Shown one piece after another: positions 1 through 11,904 of a stretch of DNA of 64,000 nucleotides. Origin of the DNA: Piper betle. Lineage: Eukaryota; Streptophyta; Magnoliopsida; Piperales; Piperaceae. The stretch lies in NCBI GenBank assembly GCA_033002965.1, contig JAURVB010012927.1, forward strand, positions 40,558 to 104,557, written 5' to 3'. Made by a program: the position numbers and the translations under genes. The notes beneath the pieces are model-generated. The model was not told the DNA's origin and did not search any database. It saw nothing but the letters and a program-made list of their open reading frames with translations. Each line of letters opens with the position of its first letter. Within the stretch, counting starts at the first letter, position 1.

Positions 1-740
1 TTACTTGTAAAGTTGACTCAATCGCCAAAAGCTTTTGTGCTTATTGTTATTATTATATTGCTTTAATTATTTTTGTATTATGCTATTACTTGTCAATCAC
101 AATCGTTTGAGGTTTTAATATTTGGGAAGATCTAATTTGTTTAATTTGTAATTTTATTAACTTTTTACTACATTAAAACCATCAAACATGGTATACAATT
201 ACTAATATGCCCAAAAGTTAAAATCTATCCAAACCTAAAAATATAAAATACCGGTACGTATCACAGGCTGGGCCCAGGTATACTGTCATGCAAAATTGAA
301 CAAGTGAAGAATCCAAAAACCCCATATATCGAAAGCCACAAACTTTACCTGGAAGCTAAGAAACCAAGGCAAAGGAGAAAACCAATAAAGGCAGAAATTA
401 TCCTCCAGTAGACAAGTAGAAAAGAAGGTCATTCCCCAAACAACATGCACCTGCACTTCACGTCAAACCGGTTGGAATTTATAGGGGAAAGGCCAGAGCT
501 TGTCTGTCCAAATTTCTCAACATTCTCTGCCCTATAACCTAACCATTTCAAACACCTTTGCCAGCCATTTTTGTTTTCTCCGTTGAATGGGGTACCTTGC
601 ATGGCATCTCTGTCAGGCCACACACATACAGTCAGAGTTGCTTTTCTTCATGGCATTTTTATCAGGCGACACACATACAAGCAGAGTTGTTATTCTTTCC
701 CAACTTATAGGCTACTAAATTCTTAAGACCTTAAAAAAAT
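1..740. other. Unassigned flank downstream of cytochrome b5
   Basis: AT-rich sequence with no recognisable gene. A 64-codon minus-strand open frame at 429-623 matches nothing I know. The only structure seen is the imperfect duplication at 600-697. Confidence 0.4.
600..697. repeat. Two-copy imperfect tandem repeat, about 50 bp
   Basis: Two adjacent units begin CATGGCATCTCTGTCAGGCC and CATGGCATTTTTATCAGGCG. Both continue with ACACACATACA and GCAGAGTTG or TCAGAGTTG. The period is 50 bp. No coding sense is evident. Confidence 0.75.
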
Positions 741-929
741 AGAAATTTTTGAAGGCATATTCAGTTGGCATGTCCAGATTAGGAAGTGGAAAGGAAGCTA
801 AAGACCACAAGGAAATGGATTGGCAATGTACAGTTATCGTTTGGAAGTCTCAAAAGACAAATAAGTACAATTCAGACACACAGTCCGAGATCACACCTGC
901 CTCTCATTCCTCAAACTGGCTGGAACTGA

Positions 930-935
930 TTTATT
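930..935 (-). promoter_or_regulatory. Candidate poly(A) signal of the cytochrome b5 gene
   Basis: AATAAA on the minus strand, about 180 nt past the TAG stop at 1114-1116, a plausible 3' UTR length for a plant gene. Plant poly(A) signals are loose, so this is only a candidate. Confidence 0.35.
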
Positions 936-1113
936 CAAGAGTACAATCGATTAAAATACAACTAGAAAAAGTTCTGCTGCTAAGCGGGTGTATGCACTAA
1001 GGATTGGAAATAATTTCAACATACAGTCCCTCTCCAGTCTGTAAAAGGTACAAACACATGGACTCTATTCAGGTAGATAGAAGACAAGATACACTAACCT
1101 ATTTTTTCTCGGA

Positions 1114-2751
1114 CTAATCTGCTTTGGTCCAGTATCTAACAGCAACAGCCAGGCCCAAGATCAGAAGAGGTACAAGAAACTGCAAAACCTTGATGAGAAA
1201 GTCATTGGATTTATCTGGTTTGTAAGATGTCGCCTGGGGAGGGGCGTAAGTACGCTTTACTGGGACTGTTGAAGCATCAATTTTCCCTATACAATATTTA
1301 TCCATCATGTCTCTTGCAGAGTCACTATGACCCACATCTTCAAAGTCATTGGTTGCATCTTTTCCTACAGCAGATAGTTAAAATTAATTAAAGGACGAAA
1401 GATGAATATTAGAACGATATCATATAGAAAGTGTTAACAGAGGACATTGGTAGTGGCTATATTGCATGTCATAAGATCTTACCGGTTGCAGCTAGTAAGA
1501 CTTCATCACCACCTGGGTGGTCTTCCATGAATGGAGTAACATCATACACCTGATATAGAAGTAAAGTGAAAAGAGTCATAAACTATACTCAGCTGAGATT
1601 CATACATGAGCTGATATCCCGATTCCCTTCAAATGGCTAAAAAAAATTCCAAGTTTGGCTTCTCAAATTTAATTTCAATTTGACTATAAAATATTCGAAG
1701 TTTCAATTTGGCATGCCAATGTCAATGATGCTCAACCCAAAACCACAAATTCAGTATCATTGTTAGTCAAGTTTAATTTCAACTTATTTGTAAAAATCCA
1801 CAGTTTCAACTTGGTAATCCAATGACTACTCGACCAAAAAGAACCAATTCCATATCACCATCACACTGTGGTACCAAACTATATGATGGAACTTGAATTT
1901 ATAGAATGATACTTCAATGAGAAAATTAATACCACTCCAAGTGAATTTAATAATTTAAAATATCACAAATGCTAAATAGATAAATATTTCGAAATCTAAC
2001 CAACATCAAATCAAAATTAGATATTTTTTTATATCTATCTGAGCTGACTTTCAGGTTTATTATGTTCAACACTTTTATTCGTGAACAAGCAGCCTTATGA
2101 AGGTTAAATTACAGCTTTAAACCCCTGAAATTCACTATAAGCTCCTGTCACTACACCCGGCAATGTTGACCTTCAATTCTAATTTGGAAATGGTTGTACA
2201 TACCTAAAAAACAGATGGAAATTGTACAAAATGAGATACTCATATCTAAAACGTCAAATCTTAAATAAGTTATGATCAATAAACAACTTCTCCACTTTTT
2301 TTCTACAATTTACAACTCGTTGAACAAATTTCCTGCAAAAGAAACAAATTCTTAATTTTTTCTCTGCAACTGAGAATGTTCTCCACTAGCTTTCAATCCC
2401 ATTAACAAAAGGTTCCACAACATGAATAACCGTTTCTTCTTTAAATCTTTATGAAAAATAATAGCAGATAGCAATACAACTATAGTCCGAAATCCATTCT
2501 TAAACATTGGAAACTCACTTACCATCTACTCCAAATAATTCAATTTAAGTAAAAAAACAGGACAATACCAAATGTAAAGCATAAAAAATACCAACTATAA
2601 AGATAAAAAATGAGAATCAATGAGCCGCTGTAAAAACCAAAAAAGAAGGCAAATCTGCCACCTTTCCACCTATGATGAGCCAGCAGTCCTTGGTCTTGTT
2701 GTGATTGGCGACCTCGTCGAAGAGGAAGATCTTGGCATCAGAAGAAGCCAT
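1114..2751 (-). CDS. CB5: Cytochrome b5, ER tail-anchored, three exons
   Basis: Small haem protein that passes electrons from NAD(P)H-dependent reductases to ER desaturases, hydroxylases and P450s. Coding exons are 2662-2751, 1483-1549 and 1114-1364, joined by GT-AG introns of 1112 and 118 bp, giving 135 residues, the usual length for plant cytochrome b5. The start is the only ATG giving the family N-terminus (MASSDAKIF). The haem domain covers about residues 6-80. Axial histidines are His41 in the HPGG motif and His65 in VGHS. A proline-containing hinge (about 86-104) leads to a hydrophobic tail anchor, residues 108-128 (LVPLLILGLA core), ending in a short basic tail (RYWTKAD). Residue 77 is Cys where I expect Tyr in plant homologues (YYIG). 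The reading frame is intact over all three exons and the splice phases agree, so I treat it as functional. The paralogue letter is not assigned. Confidence 0.95.
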
Positions 2752-3074
2752 TTCTAGGCCAAAACCTACACCAAGGAAAACAAAAAGCACACACCCAGAT
2801 CAAAATCGATCCATGATTCCACTAAAATGAATCCAACAGGTACAACAGGGGGGAGGGAATGATCTACTTGGAAGGAATTGAGAGGTTGCCCAACTCGTGC
2901 CGCCGTCTGCAACTCGCAGTTGCAAGGGAATTTCCGCCAATTGATTCTGATTCCCGAGAATAACAACACGCACCCATGTGAAAGCTTTATATTACCCTTC
3001 GCCATGCGTTACATAGAAATTAAAGCCGACGGGGAGGCAAGTGAGGTTAGTTTTGTAAGGGGAAAGTTTCCTGG

Positions 3075-3082
3075 TATTTATA
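3075..3082 (-). promoter_or_regulatory. Candidate TATA box of the cytochrome b5 gene
   Basis: On the minus strand this reads TATAAATA, inside a palindromic TATTTATAAATA. It lies 324 bp upstream of the ATG, so transcription would start near 3045 and leave a 5' UTR of about 290 nt. No better TATA is seen between it and the start codon. Position is inferred from the motif only. Confidence 0.45.
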
Positions 3083-3099
3083 AATATCCGAATCGGCTT

Positions 3100-4560
3100 T
3101 GAATTGGTTTTAGAACCGAGTGATTATATCAGTTCGAATCCGAATAAATCGGTCATGGTTCAGTTAAATCGGTTTAAATCTATTCTATATAAGAATTTAA
3201 TTTTGTTAAAATTAATAGGTTATTAATTATAAAATATATCATTCTGATGTAGTTTTAATGTTATAATATATATTATATTTTATGATATTTTTTTTGATTC
3301 ATTATTAAATTAATTAAAATTAGTTATTATTTTCTACTAAAATTTAAGCCAAGTCAACTTTTATTTACTATATTACCATCGACCTGTTTTTCTCCCTATG
3401 CACCACTCCCCAAACCCTAGACGCTGTCGACGTCGGCCTCGACTGTCGCACCACTGCACCACCGCCGGTCACCGCCAACACATCGTCGAATTATCCCCAC
3501 CTTTCCAGCCACCACTGTAGTCCGGCTCTATCTCCCCTGCCCCTATTTCCCCCTCATCCACCTAACCCCCCCCCCCTTTCACCCACCACCGTCTTCCCCC
3601 ACACCCCCACCTCAGTCTCCCCCAACCACCCAGTCCCCCACCGCCCCCACCAAATTTCTTCCCCTCTCGGCTGCTTTGCCACCCCCGCCCCGATCTTTGC
3701 CCCGCCCCCCCCCCCCCCAACACCCTTGGCGCTCGCTGCCTCCCCTGTCGACCAGTCCCCAGCCACCCGCCGCCACCCTGCCAACCCCTTGCCCTGGCTG
3801 CCCCCTTACTCTGAATTGCCCGATACATACCCGAGTCAAATCGGTTGAGAATCAACTCGGATCAATAAGAATCGAAGTTCAATTTATAGGTAAACTGATT
3901 CATCTTAATTTTCACTCGGTTTTCTACCAAGCCGAGTTACATCGGCCGATTTTTTCATTTATAAGTTTCGTTTGCCCCCCTGTAAGGCCGGTTAATCGCA
4001 ATATATAAGCTATATAATGACATTCTTTAATTTTTTTAGAAAAGGAATTTACTATTAAAAGGTCGTCTGTTTGGATATTTGCAATTCAATGGTAAATTGA
4101 TCATGATTTATGTTAGGTTTGGATAAGCCGGAAGGAAAAAAAGAACTAACAGGACAATTTGGTCGTTTTCGAACCCATCAAATCGAAGTGAATCAACGGA
4201 CATTCAGCAATCAGATTTCGTAAGTTATACCAAATCGAATTATTTCCAAAGCTAAACTAGTAACCGAATAATTTAATTACATCATAAGTTATAAAAAAAT
4301 GAATTTATTTAATAATTTGAACAAATAAAATTTATTATAAAAATGTTATAATTATATAATAATTAACATAACATATAGATTTTAGAATATTTTTAAAAAA
4401 TGCCGCTATTTTGGTTAATTTGGTTTGGTTTGTTTTCAAACCGGAATTTCAATATCCAATTCGGTTTTTCAAAAGCCCTACCAAAAACCAAACTTAATTA
4501 GCTGGGATGAAACGGAATTAATAATTCGGTTTTGTTCATTTTGGCTTTAAACTTTCAAGA
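3100..4560. other. Degenerate LTR-like sequence with GC/C-rich block upstream of cytochrome b5
   Basis: AT-rich flanks rich in CGGTT/AACCG words surround a C-rich block (about 3400-3820) with C homopolymer runs near 3570 and 3708. The block starts AAACCCTAG and has a 14-base match (GTCGACGTCGGCCT, 3426-3439) to the GC-rich part of the long LTR at 13419-13432. I infer an old LTR fragment. Open frames across the C-rich part are low-complexity and not genes. Confidence 0.4.
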
Positions 4561-6988
4561 AATTATGCTCACCCATCCAACTGCCTGCCCCCTATTGCCA
4601 GCTATCACTCCCAGCCGACCACCGAGCAAATGTTAGTCACATCCACTAGTGGGAGCACCTCTAACTTCTCCCCTTCCTTTATCAAATAAAAGGTAACAAA
4701 GGGAGAGGGGGACAAATAGGCTTTCCTTATCCTCCGATTGCTGACCGCTACAACCCGCCGCTAGCATTAGTTGCCTCTCATCAACAGGTGACAAGTTTGT
4801 GATATATGTATATTTTTCCTAGTCTTAAATATTTTTTTGTCTAGCGTTCAAGGTTTTGTCAAGTTTTTTTATCATATTTTTGGTCGAGTTTTTTCTGGTT
4901 AAGGTGAATGCCCACTTTAGGAGTGGCCATCTTCATTGCAGTTTAGGTTCGAATCGTCCTGTGGTACAATTTTAGTATTAGAGCAGAGCCAATTAAGATG
5001 GAAGGTTATGCACATGTGCTTGTGTGTTTGGTCAACTCTTTCAAATGAGTCAATTCAACTCTACTCCAGCAAGCACGCGCTTTCATGTTGCTCTTGATTT
5101 TAGATGTATGTTCAATTTAAGTAGAGGTTTTATTGTGACTCGAGGTATGAGTATGTGTAGGATTCATGTATGATGGATCAAATTAGATCGATTTAGCATG
5201 GATGGCGCATGCATGATGCACGTTACAGCTGAGAATGCATGGACCATCGACTAGGTCATGTAGTTGGCAATTCCCTCCGCCCACGATTGATGAGACGGTA
5301 GAGGACAATGTCCAAGCATGTGCGGAGACTAAGTGAAGCAAGTGGACAACAAAGCCAGTTGGAGACTTAACATGGTTAGAGTTCTCACAGTGAGGAGACT
5401 AAGTGAAGCAAGTGGACAACATAGCAGAAGAGGATATATCATAGTTCCATACGCTTGCATCATTGCAATCAGAATAAATAATTGGGTATGGTAACACTAG
5501 GAAGGCCAATTGAGGTGCACACATGTGCGGAGACCCTACCAGTTCACAGATGGACTAATTGAGAATAAGACAGGTTATAGTGGATGGAGAATCAGAGCGC
5601 TTGCTGGTGATGAATAGATCAAAAGCACCGTAAGGACTGCAGCTTTTCATGAAACATGTACAGAGTTTTGCCCATGATGGCACCCATTTAGGAGTGACCA
5701 CCATGAGAATTGGCAGAGTAATTCTACTCTAGAGCTTCAGGGAGGACTTCGAGGAAACTTGATGAAGTCTACAGATAAGAGTATGACGGTGCAAATGAGC
5801 CTGATGGTAGGCATACCAACCACCTATCACCCAGCTTGATGCAGGAGTGACATGGAGGAGCCAGACTAGAAGATGACAGAGCAAGAAAGGATAATAGAAG
5901 TTTGGACAACATCGTGTAATGAAACTACCAGGGACTTAGGAGAGGTATATCATGTTCGCATGGTCTCACCACCCAACGTGTAGGCAAATGGTCTTCATCC
6001 TTATGACTAGGCACACTTGGTTGAGTAACCTAGCAGAATCGAGTCAGGCAGCCACAGGACAGTAAAGAGGCAGTCATGAAGGATAGCACACACAATACTG
6101 GACGATCAACCATAATATGAGAGATTAGCAAAGCTAGAAAGGTCTGAGCTATACACTCTACCGGCGTGTCAAAGTTATTGTGAGAGACCATCACAGAGGT
6201 AAGGCTAGTTCATTTGCGATTGATCAGAACAGTGAGGTCATGTGTGGATTCGAGTTCAGCTTCCATGCCTTTGTATCACCCTCACATGTCCCATGTTTTG
6301 TTTGCACATTTAGACACTTATTTAGCCTTCTGTCTTTTGATACCTTAAGTGATTAGGTGTAACTTGTGGCCAGAATTCCATTTTAAATTATTAAGAGTAG
6401 TGGTTTAAGATTTAATACTTCAATTGGGTTCGAGTTAGAACTGCATTAGGGTGCTACACTAAATGGAACAAGCTACTTCCATATCGCAGTCTTCGATGCC
6501 TGTCACGATACCTATGATCTTAAGGATATTCATAGCATGATCATGTATCAAATGGGTCAAGGCAACCTTAGGAACATCAGATAGTTGAGGTGACCTATGA
6601 GCACACCCTAGACTATATTCATCTATTAGAGTGGTAGTGATTACAATCACATGCTCTATTTACGTGTGCATGCGAGCATGTGATATGCATGTTAGACTAG
6701 TATCCAGCTACATGAGCTTATCAGATGAGCATGTCATGGCACATTGAGAGCTTATTAAATCATTGTGTTATGATACCCAGGGTGCATGTCAAATTACCAA
6801 ATGTGGTTGCAGTTCAGCAGTTGTTCTTATGGCCTCCTTGAGCATAACTTCTTGGACGAAAGTTTTCTAACGAGAGAAGGTTATAAGACCCGAGGCTTTA
6901 GCCTGGTGTTTTAGTTTCCTAGCAATTGTGTTTTATGATAGGGACTTGTAGAGTTGAGCCATTTATCAACAAATCCATTATTAGTATA
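4560..6988 (+). mobile_element. Old non-coding LTR-retrotransposon remnant
   Basis: A motif at about 4972-4990 (TTAGTATTAGAGCAGAGCC) resembles the junction and tRNA-Met primer site seen in plant Gypsy elements, with the end of an LTR to its left. The following 1.5 kb has no open frame. It contains a direct repeat (GAGACTAAGTGAAGCAAGTG at about 5326 and 5396) and ends in an LTR-like GGGTGCTACA near 6450. The Copia element starting at 6989 inserted beside or into it. Confidence 0.4.
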
Positions 6989-7444
6989 TGTTAAAAACTT
7001 TAACTTAACTAAAATTATACAGATGAAAAAAACATTATTAATAAAACCTTCTTCAGATTAAATTATCAATAAAATAGAATTTGATAGCGGAAACGTACTT
7101 GAATCCATGAAAACAAAACGATTCTTTTCTCTTTAGGTTTTGTTCTTTCAAATTTAGTACAAGTTTTTCAAGACCAGGGTTTCTATACGATGAGATGCCA
7201 TAACGAAAAACTACTACAAATTTGTAGACCATAACCCTTTTTAACTTTATTTTTTCATAATTTCAATTTAACCTATCATAAATGAGAAATTACAAAAAAA
7301 TGATATCTATACATGTGTATCCATACTTATATTAATGACTAATTAAACTTAATTTTAATAGATCAATTTAATTTAGGCCTAACCTTAAATAATAACATAT
7401 GATACAATTATATATGTATGTATATATACGTCCAAAATCCAACA
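6989..7444 (-). repeat. Copia 3' LTR
   Basis: 456 bp, bounded by TGTTAAAAAC and CCAAAATCCAACA. It aligns along its length with the split LTR at 12727-12884 plus 15831-16142. The right copy has an extra duplicated block of about 32 bp (TTATTTTTTCATAATTT twice near 15918-15960) and lacks about 15 bp before GGTTTTG. Confidence 0.9.
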
Positions 7445-7460
7445 ATCTCCCACTTGGACT
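7445..7460 (-). other. Copia polypurine tract
   Basis: On the minus strand AAGTGGGAGAT directly precedes the LTR start TGTTGG, the standard plus-strand primer layout of plant Copia elements. Confidence 0.8.
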
Positions 7461-7791
7461 ATATATATAAAGATAATTATATATCTCTATATAATTTTAT
7501 GAGCTCTAAAATAACATACGTTATTATTTCAAAAATAACATACGTTATTATTTCAAAAATAACAATCTCATTAATTAATTAATGTAATATCGGATCAAGG
7601 CTATTTTTGTTACATATATCGTAATTAAATTCATCCATGGTCACATACATCAACATAATTAATTGCATATATCAAGTATGAATATGTAGTATAAAAATCA
7701 AATGTAATTTAATCTAAACATGCCTATTTTCAACTGGTCCAACTTTATGAGATCACTAAAATAAAGTGAAACATAAACCAAATACTGCAAT

Positions 7792-8172
7792 TCACATAAA
7801 AAATAAACAAAACTCCCACAAAAGTAACATATCATCAAATAATACAACTCCCAGATAATTAACATGCTCATGAAAGACCTTGGCTAGTAAACTTTTAGTA
7901 AGCGGATCCACAATTATGGAGTTTGTCCCAATATGCTTTATAGAAATTTTACTACTTTGAACTCTTTCTTTCACAACAAGAAACTTGATCTCTATATGTT
8001 TTGATTTAGATGAGTTCCTATCGTTATTTGAATATAATATTGCAGACTGACTATCACAAAATAACTTAAGTGGTCTTTCAATATTATCAACAATGCGCAA
8101 CCCTATGACAAAATTCCGTAACCATATTCTATGATTGAATGCCTCATAACAAGCTATAAATTCAGCTACCAT
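7792..8172 (-). pseudogene. Copia RNase H domain
   Basis: 126-codon open stretch containing the RNase H landmarks CDSQSA, SKHIEIK and DPLTKSL (normally ADPLTK). It is the C-terminal end of the Copia polyprotein. The frame is open, but it is separated by stops and frameshifts from the RT, so no full polyprotein can be made. Confidence 0.88.
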
Positions 8173-8199
8173 GATGGAAGAAGCTATGAGAGTCTGCTT

Positions 8200-9483
8200 A
8201 GCACTCCTCTAACAAGCAGGTAGACATAGCCAGAAGTGGATCGATGACTATTTTGACATCCAGCTTAATCGGAATTAGAATACCCAATGATCTCAAGTTG
8301 ATCTGACTTCCGATATGTAAGCATATAATGTTTTCTTCTCTAAAGATATATCATGACTCTTTTGGTTGCTTTTTAATGATCCAATCCCGAATTACTTAAA
8401 TATCTGCCCAACATTCTAATAATATACGCAATATCTGGACGTGTACATACTTGAGTATATATAAGACTTTCGACTACTCAAGGATAGGGAATCTTTTGCA
8501 TTTCCTTTCTTTCTATATCATTTTTAAGGCATTGAACGAGACTGAATTTGTCTCCTTTAGAAACATGGGTATCTCCTGGTTAATAACTTTGCATGCCAAG
8601 TTTCTTAAACACTTTTTCTATATAGGTCTTTTGTGATAATCCGAGTATATATCAAGAGCAATCCTGATGTATTTGAATTTTCAATGCAAAAGACGCATTT
8701 ACAAGATCTTTCATTTCAAATTTTTTTGATAAAAATCTCTTGGTTTTGTGTAAAAAACCTATATCATTGCCGGCAAGTAATATATTATCAACATATAAAA
8801 CTAGAAAAATATACTTACGCCTACTAAACTTATGGTATATACAATCATCAATCACATTCATCTCAAAACTGAAAGAGAGAATAATTTGATAATATTTATG
8901 ATGCCATTGACGAGAAGCCTGCTTAAGTCCAAAGATGAGTTTTTTAATTTGCAAATTATATTCTTTGAATCTCCTGATATAAAGTTTTTTGGTTGCACCA
9001 TATAAATTATTTCATCAATATCACCATTTAGAAATGCAGTCTTTACATCTGATGTAACTCAAGATTAAAATGTGCCACTAATGCTATAATTATTCCGAAT
9101 GACTTCTTCGATGAAATTTGAGAGAAAGTTTCATTATAATCGATGTTTTCCTTTTGAGTAAAGCCCTTCGCAACAAGACTAGTCTTATATCTTTCTACAT
9201 TAACTTTTGAATCCCTTTTGGTTTTAAATATCAATTTATAACCAATAGGTTTCACACCTTCAGGCAATGTGACAAGATCCCAAATGTTATTAGCTTTTAT
9301 GGACTTCATCTCTTCATTCATGACATCAATCCATTTTTGAGAATTAGAACACTTCATGACCTGATGAAAGTTGATTGGAACATCTTCTATCATTCCATTT
9401 TTATTTTCATATTCTTGGAGAAAGATGATATAATTATCTGGAAATACATTTCTATTTTTTCTTGTGGATCTCTTCAATGGCAT
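8200..9483 (-). pseudogene. Copia reverse transcriptase domain
   Basis: Two open pieces (9043-9483 and 8652-8954) and broken sequence between them carry the RT signature: WIDVMNEEMKSI, KARYK-like ERYKTSLVAKGFTQ, and the catalytic loop at about 8784-8789. That loop reads YVDN instead of YVDD: the second aspartate codon is AAT (8784-8786). This change alone should abolish polymerase activity. Frameshifts and stops confirm decay. Confidence 0.9.
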
Positions 9484-9768
9484 TTGCTCTTGAGGTTGTT
9501 GAGTTTACTCTTTAGGTATAACTTAATGATTGTGATTAGGGAGATTCTCGACATTGTTTTGTAATTTTGATATTATTTCTTAAACAACGTTAGGAATATG
9601 ATATTGATTCTTGTCAAGAACATTCATGGTAAGAGAAACAGATTCTTCTTCAAAGACAAAGTCTCTAACTTCATTTCCCCCTCCAAACTTAACATCCTCA
9701 AAGAATTAGGTATTTCCCGTCTCAAAGATTGACCTTGTTGTGTGATCATAAAACTTATACCCTCTAGA

Positions 9769-10500
9769 CTATTCAAAGTTCCAAACAAAATAGCCATTAA
9801 CTATTTTTGAGTTCAGTTTCCTTTCATTTGGCCCACAAGGCCTTGCTTTAGCTAGACAACACCAAATGCATAAATGCTTTAGACTAGGCATTTTTCCAGT
9901 CCATAATTCATATGAGGTCTTAACTGTTGCCTTTGTCGGTACTCCATTAAGAAGAAATGTTGTTGTCTTTAACACCTCACCCTAGAGTGAATTAGGTAAA
10001 GTAGTATGAGATCATACTTATTACCATGTCTTTTAATGTTCGGTTTCATCTCTTAGCAACACCATTCATGCTACGAGTACTTGACATTGTGTGTTGTGGG
10101 ACGATTCCATATTCTTCTAGGAATTTAGCAAATGAACCTGGACGTTGTATACCTAATCTATTATATCTACTATAGTATTCACCACTATGGTCAGATCTAA
10201 TAGCCTTAATAGTTTTGTCAAGTTGGTTCTCAACTTTAGCCTTATGTGCCTGAAACATGTTCAATGTTTGAGACTTCTCATGAATGAGACAATGGTAACC
10301 ATAATGAGAGTAATTGTTTATGAATGTAATAAAATATTGTTGACCATTCCAAGAAGTTGTAGGAAATGACCCACATATATTTGTATGTATTAGTTCTAAG
10401 ACACTTGAAGATCTATTAGCACCTAGTCTCTTTATATTTGTTTATTTTCCCTTAATGCGCTCAGCATAGACTTAAAAATCCGATAAATTAAGAGATTCAA
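9769..10500 (-). pseudogene. Copia integrase core
   Basis: Landmarks in order: ANRSSSVLELIHTNICG (about 10375-10420), IRSDHSGEYY, FLEEYGIVPQ, NGVAKR and then SYELWTGKMPSLKHL (9769-9975). Of the catalytic D,D,E triad only the middle Asp (SDH) remains. The first is Asn (HTNICG, codon 10379-10381, normally HTDICG) and the Glu is Lys (NGVAKR, codon 10052-10054, normally NGVAER). An in-frame TGA follows at 10046-10048. Confidence 0.9.
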
Positions 10501-10689
10501 GAATTCCATCTGACATAAGTTGTTCAATTCTTTATTTAGAAATGTTTCCTAAACGCTTATGCTATAGTAAAGAAGAATTCTCATTGGTTAGTTTTTTCTC
10601 GTACCATGTAAACCCACATGCAAAGTTTTAATAAAAAATGCAATAGTATGAAGTAAATATAGATTATCATAAAAAGATAAGGCACCCGT

Positions 10690-11000
10690 ACCTATAATAG
10701 AATTTTAAAAAAAACTAAGCTTATTATTTCTAAATGAACAAGAATAACCAAATTTGTCCAACGTAGAAATAGAAACCAAATTCTGTCTGAAGGACGATAC
10801 TGCATATGTCTATTTCAAATCCAAATAATATCCTGTCTTTAATAATAATATAAAAGTCCCTATTGCTTCAACTACAACTGATTTGTCCTCACTTATATAA
10901 ATAAATCTTTCAGCATCATTTGGCTTTCGACAACTCAAGCAACCCTGCATTGACACACTTATGTGAGTAGTAGCACCCGAATTTAGCCACCAAGTGTATT
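10690..11000 (-). pseudogene. Copia aspartic protease domain
   Basis: Contains the pepsin-like active-site context WWLNSGATTHIS, where the family has D-S-G. The catalytic Asp codon at 10981-10983 is AAT (Asn). Downstream NLVSISTLDKFGY matches the protease/GAG-pre-integrase region. A stop interrupts the frame near 10810. Dead enzyme. Confidence 0.85.
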
Positions 11001-11062
11001 GGCACTGAAGCTAAATTAACCTTTGAACAAACAAAATTAAGAAATGGATCTTTCTGTGCACG

Positions 11063-11904
11063 CTAATTGTGATATTTAGTGCATTCATTTTTTATATGTC
11101 CAGGTTTACCACAAAAGAAACAGCAAGTAACCTGATTTTCTTGCTTTTGTCGTTGCTTGTGAGAACCATTACTAGCTTCCTTAGCCCTCTTTCTTTTTTT
11201 ATTTTTGTCTTGATAGGTACTAGCCAAATGAGCACTTTCAGTTTGTTTTTCCTTCAACCTTTCTTCTTCTTAGACACAATAAGAAATGAGATCATTAAAG
11301 TCCATTTGTCCCTTTGGCAGTCGTAATTGACCTTGAATTGACTAAATTGTGCTGGAAGAGAAATTAAAATTAAATACATGAGCAAATCCACAGATAGCTC
11401 TAACTTTAGTGCTTTTAGTTTTGAAGTAATATTTGACATCTCTAAGATGTACTCTCTTATGTTTTTTTTGCCTTTAAACTTCATTGAAATCAAGTTCGAC
11501 AAAAGCTTACTTGTTTCAGCCTTATCATTTTTTACAAAATGTTTTTCAATTTCTTTAAGAAACTCAATTGATGTAGTAACCTTCTCAGACACATCGCCCC
11601 TGAAGGTCTCTGAAATTTTACGCTTCATGATCATAAGACTCATGCGATTTGAACGTTCTTATTTATCAATGTCCTGTTTTTCCTCAATGAAACTTTTGTC
11701 CGAAAGAGAAGCAAGTTGTTCAGTCCTTAATACAAGGTCAAGATCTATGCAGCCAAGAACGATCATTACGCTATCTTTCCAATCCATAAAATTATCTTTA
11801 AGCATTGAAACTGAACTGATGTTGGCAAAAATCATAGAAGCAGATTGATTAACTGAAAATAAAACAAAATAATATACACATAATAAGATTAATAATTCAA
11901 ACAA
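11063..11904 (-). pseudogene. Copia gag with CCHC zinc knuckle
   Basis: Three open pieces in order on the minus strand: an N-terminal part (11659-11904) with FMDWKDSVMIVLGCIDLDL, typical of Copia capsid, a UBN2-like middle (11254-11643), and a zinc knuckle (11063-11257) CCFFCGKPGHIKNEC of CX2CX4HX4C form. The pieces lie in different frames or are separated by stops. About 800 bp of AT-rich leader lies between gag and the primer site and holds nothing recognisable. Confidence 0.88.

Noticed and set aside
3554..4008. Overlapping open frames on both strands in the C-rich block (75-110 codons)
   Set aside because: Gly/Trp- or Pro-rich frames are a by-product of C-runs; open in several frames at once, with no domain.
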